Shown in pieces: positions 5,885 to 8,122 of a stretch of DNA of 8,122 bases. A program made the translations under genes and the position numbers. Every line of letters starts with the position of its first letter. The stretch's first letter is position 1. A model generated the notes under the pieces. That model was given only the letters and a program-made list of their open reading frames with translations. It was not told where the DNA came from and searched no databases. Source of the stretch: Nitrospirota bacterium (GTDB taxonomy: Bacteria; Nitrospirota; Thermodesulfovibrionia; Thermodesulfovibrionales; JdFR-85); NCBI GenBank assembly GCA_003232715.1, contig QIJG01000085.1, positions 1 to 8,122 on the forward strand, given 5' to 3'.

Positions 5885-7546
5885 ATGGTAAGTACACATA
5901 AACTGCCTGTTGGTTCATGCCGGGCAATATTGGAAACAGCCCTGTATGCCAATTCCGCAAGAAAGACCTCAATGGCTGAACTCTATAAACTCTCAATCAG
6001 GCAGCCTGAGATAATAGTTACATCAGAGCCCATGTACAAACCCGAACAGCTTGGCCTGCCAAAGAATGCCAGGGTGCTTGTCTCACAGGATGGCAGGGTG
6101 GTGGGACGTACTGCCAGGGCGAGGAGACTCGTCAGGGAGATGGGCAAGGATAAGGAGATGTTCCGGGGTATTCTGCGCGAAGTTGTTTATCAGTTCAACC
6201 GCAGAGAGGGTCTCTGGCTTGAAGGCATCGTTGGGTTGCATACGGATTTCATGCTCAAGGCCCATCTGCTAAGTCCTGCAACAGATGCAAAGAACATGCT
6301 TGACTGGGGTCTGAACTTTACCCCCTGGATGGAGCCATGGATAAAGCTCTATGAGAAATCACGGCTGCTTGATGAGCCGGGCATCCTGATCTTTGCAGAC
6401 CCTGAATGGAGCCATCCTGATTTCCCCGACGGGCTCGTGATCGTGGACGAGGCCGAAAACTGCGTGGCAATACTCGGTATGCGTTATTTCGGAGAAAGGA
6501 AAAAGGCAACCCTTACCCTTGCCTGGAGCTGTGGAGTAAGACACAATATGGTGGCCTGCCACGGGGGTATCAAAAAAATCGGCAATAAGCCTCCTGTGGC
6601 GGTTTTCGGGCTCTCAGGATCAGGGAAATCATCCATTACAAACAGTCATGATCATGCCGGAACACTCACGAAGTCCGAGAAGGTAACGGTTATTCACGAT
6701 GATGCCTTCCTCATAGACCTTGACAACAATGTATCCGTTGCCCTTGAACCGAGTCTCTTTGACAAGACGGACGCGGTTGAATTCCGTGATCCCCAGATAA
6801 AATATTTTTATACTGCCCAGAACGTGGCTGTAACCATGCTGCCCGACGGCACCAAAAGACTGGTTCCCTATGACGTAAGGAACCGTAACGGTCGTTGTAT
6901 AAAATCACGCGACATGTTCAACTACGACAATGCCTGCGAAAAACCCGGCAAGGTTATCTGGCTGCAGAAAGACCCGAGCCTGCCGCCGATATCCAGGGTA
7001 AAGTCGGTAGGGCTTGCTGTCACAATGGGAGCATCCCTCTCCACCATGCGGGCAAAGGGAGTTGAGAACGTTGACCCAAAAGAATTAAAAAAACTTGTTA
7101 TAGAACCATTTGCAAATCCGTTCAGTGTCCACCCGCTTATCTGGGATTGCCAGCAATTCAAAAAGCTCTTCAAGATGGGCACAGAGTGTTATATCATGAA
7201 TACATACGCCTTTGGAATGCCTGAAAGTCTTGCCGATATCCCCAAGGAACTCTCACTGAAGATCGTAACGGAGCTTGTAAGGGAAAACATTGAGTGGAGG
7301 GACTGGAAGTCTTTTCAGGGATTGCAGGTACCCAAAAACGGCAAGGAACTCTTTGGTGCTGATTATGACAAAAAGTACAAGCCCGCAAAGGATAATGAAT
7401 ACCTTGAATACCTCCGTGCCAGGATGCAGGACAGGATAACCTATCTCTCGAACAGGAGGGATATTGACCACGATATGGAGAGTGCCTTCATAGACCCCCT
7501 GGTTGAGGCAAGGACAGTAATTGACCGCAGACTCCATCCAATTTAA
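5885..7546 (+). CDS. pckA: Divergent ATP-type phosphoenolpyruvate carboxykinase
   Basis: The family reversibly converts oxaloacetate and ATP to phosphoenolpyruvate, CO2 and ADP in the cytoplasm, linking the TCA cycle to gluconeogenesis or anaplerosis. The 553 residues compare with about 540 for the E. coli enzyme. Landmarks align: YFGERKK with K206/K207 (E. coli GEMKKG, K212/K213), H226 in ACHGG (H232), P-loop GLSGSGKSS with K248 (GLSGTGKTT, K254), HDD at 271-273 (GDDEH, metal Asp269), PPISRV with R371 (PPVSRL, R333) and MNTYAFG near 438-444 (VNTGWNG). Spacings K207-H226 (19) and H226-K248 (22) equal those in E. coli. The P-loop to metal Asp and P-loop to R371 intervals are longer, by about 9 and 44 residues. 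The two ligand-binding boxes HDDAF and MNTYAF are altered, so it belongs to a distant branch; its specificity for oxaloacetate is likely, not proven. It has its own promoter and ribosome binding site. Confidence 0.85.
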   Translation: MVSTHKLPVGSCRAILETALYANSARKTSMAELYKLSIRQPEIIVTSEPMYKPEQLGLPKNARVLVSQDGRVVGRTARARRLVREMGKDKEMFRGILREVVYQFNRREGLWLEGIVGLHTDFMLKAHLLSPATDAKNMLDWGLNFTPWMEPWIKLYEKSRLLDEPGILIFADPEWSHPDFPDGLVIVDEAENCVAILGMRYFGERKKATLTLAWSCGVRHNMVACHGGIKKIGNKPPVAVFGLSGSGKSSITNSHDHAGTLTKSEKVTVIHDDAFLIDLDNNVSVALEPSLFDKTDAVEFRDPQIKYFYTAQNVAVTMLPDGTKRLVPYDVRNRNGRCIKSRDMFNYDNACEKPGKVIWLQKDPSLPPISRVKSVGLAVTMGASLSTMRAKGVENVDPKELKKLVIEPFANPFSVHPLIWDCQQFKKLFKMGTECYIMNTYAFGMPESLADIPKELSLKIVTELVRENIEWRDWKSFQGLQVPKNGKELFGADYDKKYKPAKDNEYLEYLRARMQDRITYLSNRRDIDHDMESAFIDPLVEARTVIDRRLHPI

Positions 7547-7621
7547 ACCCAATCCACACAAAGGCATCGGTTCACAGTAAATACTTCTGTTCTTTTAACA
7601 GTTCTCTAAGGGGAAAAGAGA

Positions 7622-7657
7622 GTGGAGGAGTCAGGGAGTTTTGGAGTTGAGGAGTAG
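7622..7657 (+). repeat. Purine-rich degenerate GGAG repeat
   Basis: The stretch repeats variants of GGAG(T)..GGAG four to five times. A similar purine-rich run lies directly after the peptidase gene at about 5779-5805, so it may be a dispersed repeat placed downstream of genes. Confidence 0.45.
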
Positions 7658-7711
7658 ATACTTTCCGGATAAGAAACAGAAAGATATTTTTTAATCCTTT
7701 TAAATCGTGAG

Positions 7712-7732
7712 GTAATCTTGAAGTAATCTTGA
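7712..7732 (+). repeat. Tandem direct repeat GTAATCTTGA (period 11)
   Basis: Two exact copies lie at 7712-7721 and 7723-7732, separated by one base. Confidence 0.7.
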
Positions 7733-7800
7733 GGCAAAAGAGAAAGTTTTTAAGCTTCACGATAAGAAATAGAATTGCTTTGTCGCTAACACACAGGGGT

Positions 7801-7931
7801 GCAGGACGCAAAGAGCATAGCGCATAGTGTATCAAGGATAAGGCGCAAAGGGCATATGCATAGCGTATAGGACACGGACTCCTTATGCTTTGTCTTTAAC
7901 GCTTTGCGCCATGCGCTCTGCGTTATCCTGT
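7801..7931. repeat. Degenerate inverted repeat built on a GGATAA..CGCAAAG..GCAT unit
   Basis: GGCGCAAAG (7842-7850) is exactly complementary to CTTTGCGCC (7902-7910). Inside, GCATA (7852-7856) pairs with TATGC (7884-7888). A related unit with CGCAAAG starts near 7803 on the plus strand, and the right arm read on the minus strand (AGGATAACGCAGAGCGCAT) is the same unit again. That makes at least three copies, two plus and one minus. The right arm runs into TCCTGTTAATCCTGTCT. This looks like a REP-like extragenic element. Confidence 0.55.
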
Positions 7932-7962
7932 TAATCCTGTCTAAAAATAGCTGTACTATTAA

Positions 7963-8122
7963 ATGGATATTGTTAATATAATAAGACAGGTCATACTTAT
8001 GGCTGTGCCCATACTTCTGGCGGTTACATTCCATGAACTCGCCCATGGGTATGTGGCCTACAGGCTCGGAGACCCCACTGCCAAGGATGCCGGAAGACTG
8101 ACATTTAACCCCTTAAAACACC
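7963..8122 (+). CDS. M50 site-2-protease-like membrane metallopeptidase (3' partial)
   Basis: Only the first 53 codons are present. The N-terminus has a hydrophobic helix carrying FHELAHGYVAYRLGDPTAK, with the zinc-binding HExxH of family M50, followed by GRLTFNPLKH. This start and the GRLTxNPxKH box are typical of the short bacterial YwhC-type site-2 protease group, which cleaves within membranes; natural substrates are mostly unknown. The ATG at 7963 has no evident Shine-Dalgarno. Met13 (ATG 7999) has AGACAGG before it, but the family usually has the extra N-terminal residues, so I prefer 7963. The gene runs off the window after one base of codon 54. Confidence 0.9.
   Translation, partial: MDIVNIIRQVILMAVPILLAVTFHELAHGYVAYRLGDPTAKDAGRLTFNPLKH

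Larger units (their letters stand above)
7547..7962. other. 416-base non-coding gap rich in small repeats
   Basis: No credible gene is seen; frames here are short and repeat-derived. In order the gap holds a weak hairpin (CTGTT 7587-7591 with AACAG 7597-7601, no T-run), purine-rich GGAG repeats, an 11-base tandem repeat, and a degenerate inverted repeat. These last three are listed separately. Two similar GATAAGAAA segments also occur near 7669 and 7761. Confidence 0.6.

Noticed and set aside
5885..7546. HPr kinase/phosphorylase, which shares a P-loop fold with PEPCK
   Set aside because: Length, the Lys-His-P-loop spacing and the PPISR and NT boxes match ATP-type PEPCK rather than HPr kinase.
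7587..7601. Hairpin after pckA as an intrinsic terminator
   Set aside because: The stem is only 5 base pairs, AT-rich, and not followed by a T-run.

Overview
The window looks like a chromosomal segment of a Gram-negative, probably anaerobic bacterium with moderate GC. The set of genes (WbaP-type sugar transferase, ComEA-like protein, TPR/MA-type peptidase, divergent ATP-type PEP carboxykinase, M50 peptidase) would fit Nitrospirota or a deltaproteobacterial lineage. That placement is an impression from gene content, not a measurement. No tRNA, rRNA, CRISPR array or insertion sequence was seen.

Layout. (1) Bases 1-1316, plus strand: the 3' part of a WbaP-type undecaprenyl-phosphate sugar phosphotransferase whose last ~18 codons are out of frame, apparently through a deletion of about 14 bases. 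It is followed by a small secreted ComEA-like helix-hairpin-helix gene interrupted by an in-frame TAA. Two neighbouring genes are therefore damaged. (2) Bases 1317-1469: a hairpin-prone gap between convergent genes. (3) Bases 1470-4263, minus strand: a tightly coupled two-gene operon and the most unusual part of the window. Both proteins start with a domain resembling the N-terminal domain of type II secretion/pilus ATPases (T2SSE_N/MshEN) but lack any ATPase domain. They continue with three and two DUF202-like membrane modules respectively. Each module is preceded by an unusually long array of heptads beginning Arg-Thr. (4) Bases 4264-4545: a gap holding promoter-like signals for the divergent genes. 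(5) Bases 4546-5781, plus strand: a membrane-anchored TPR protein with an HExxH metallopeptidase domain. Its best Shine-Dalgarno lies inside the reading frame, pointing to a possible ATT start. (6) Bases 5885-7546, plus strand: a divergent ATP-type PEP carboxykinase with its own good promoter. (7) Bases 7547-7962: a non-coding gap with purine-rich repeats, an 11-base tandem repeat and a degenerate inverted repeat. (8) From 7963 to the end: the start of an M50 site-2-protease-like membrane peptidase, cut off by the window.

How the genes relate: the left genes belong to envelope polysaccharide synthesis (WbaP) and DNA uptake or binding (ComEA), both with lesions. The central operon is predicted to make two paralogous polytopic membrane proteins that probably act together, perhaps as sensors or scaffolds in the inner membrane; any cyclic-di-GMP link is inference only. 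The remaining three genes look like separate transcription units.
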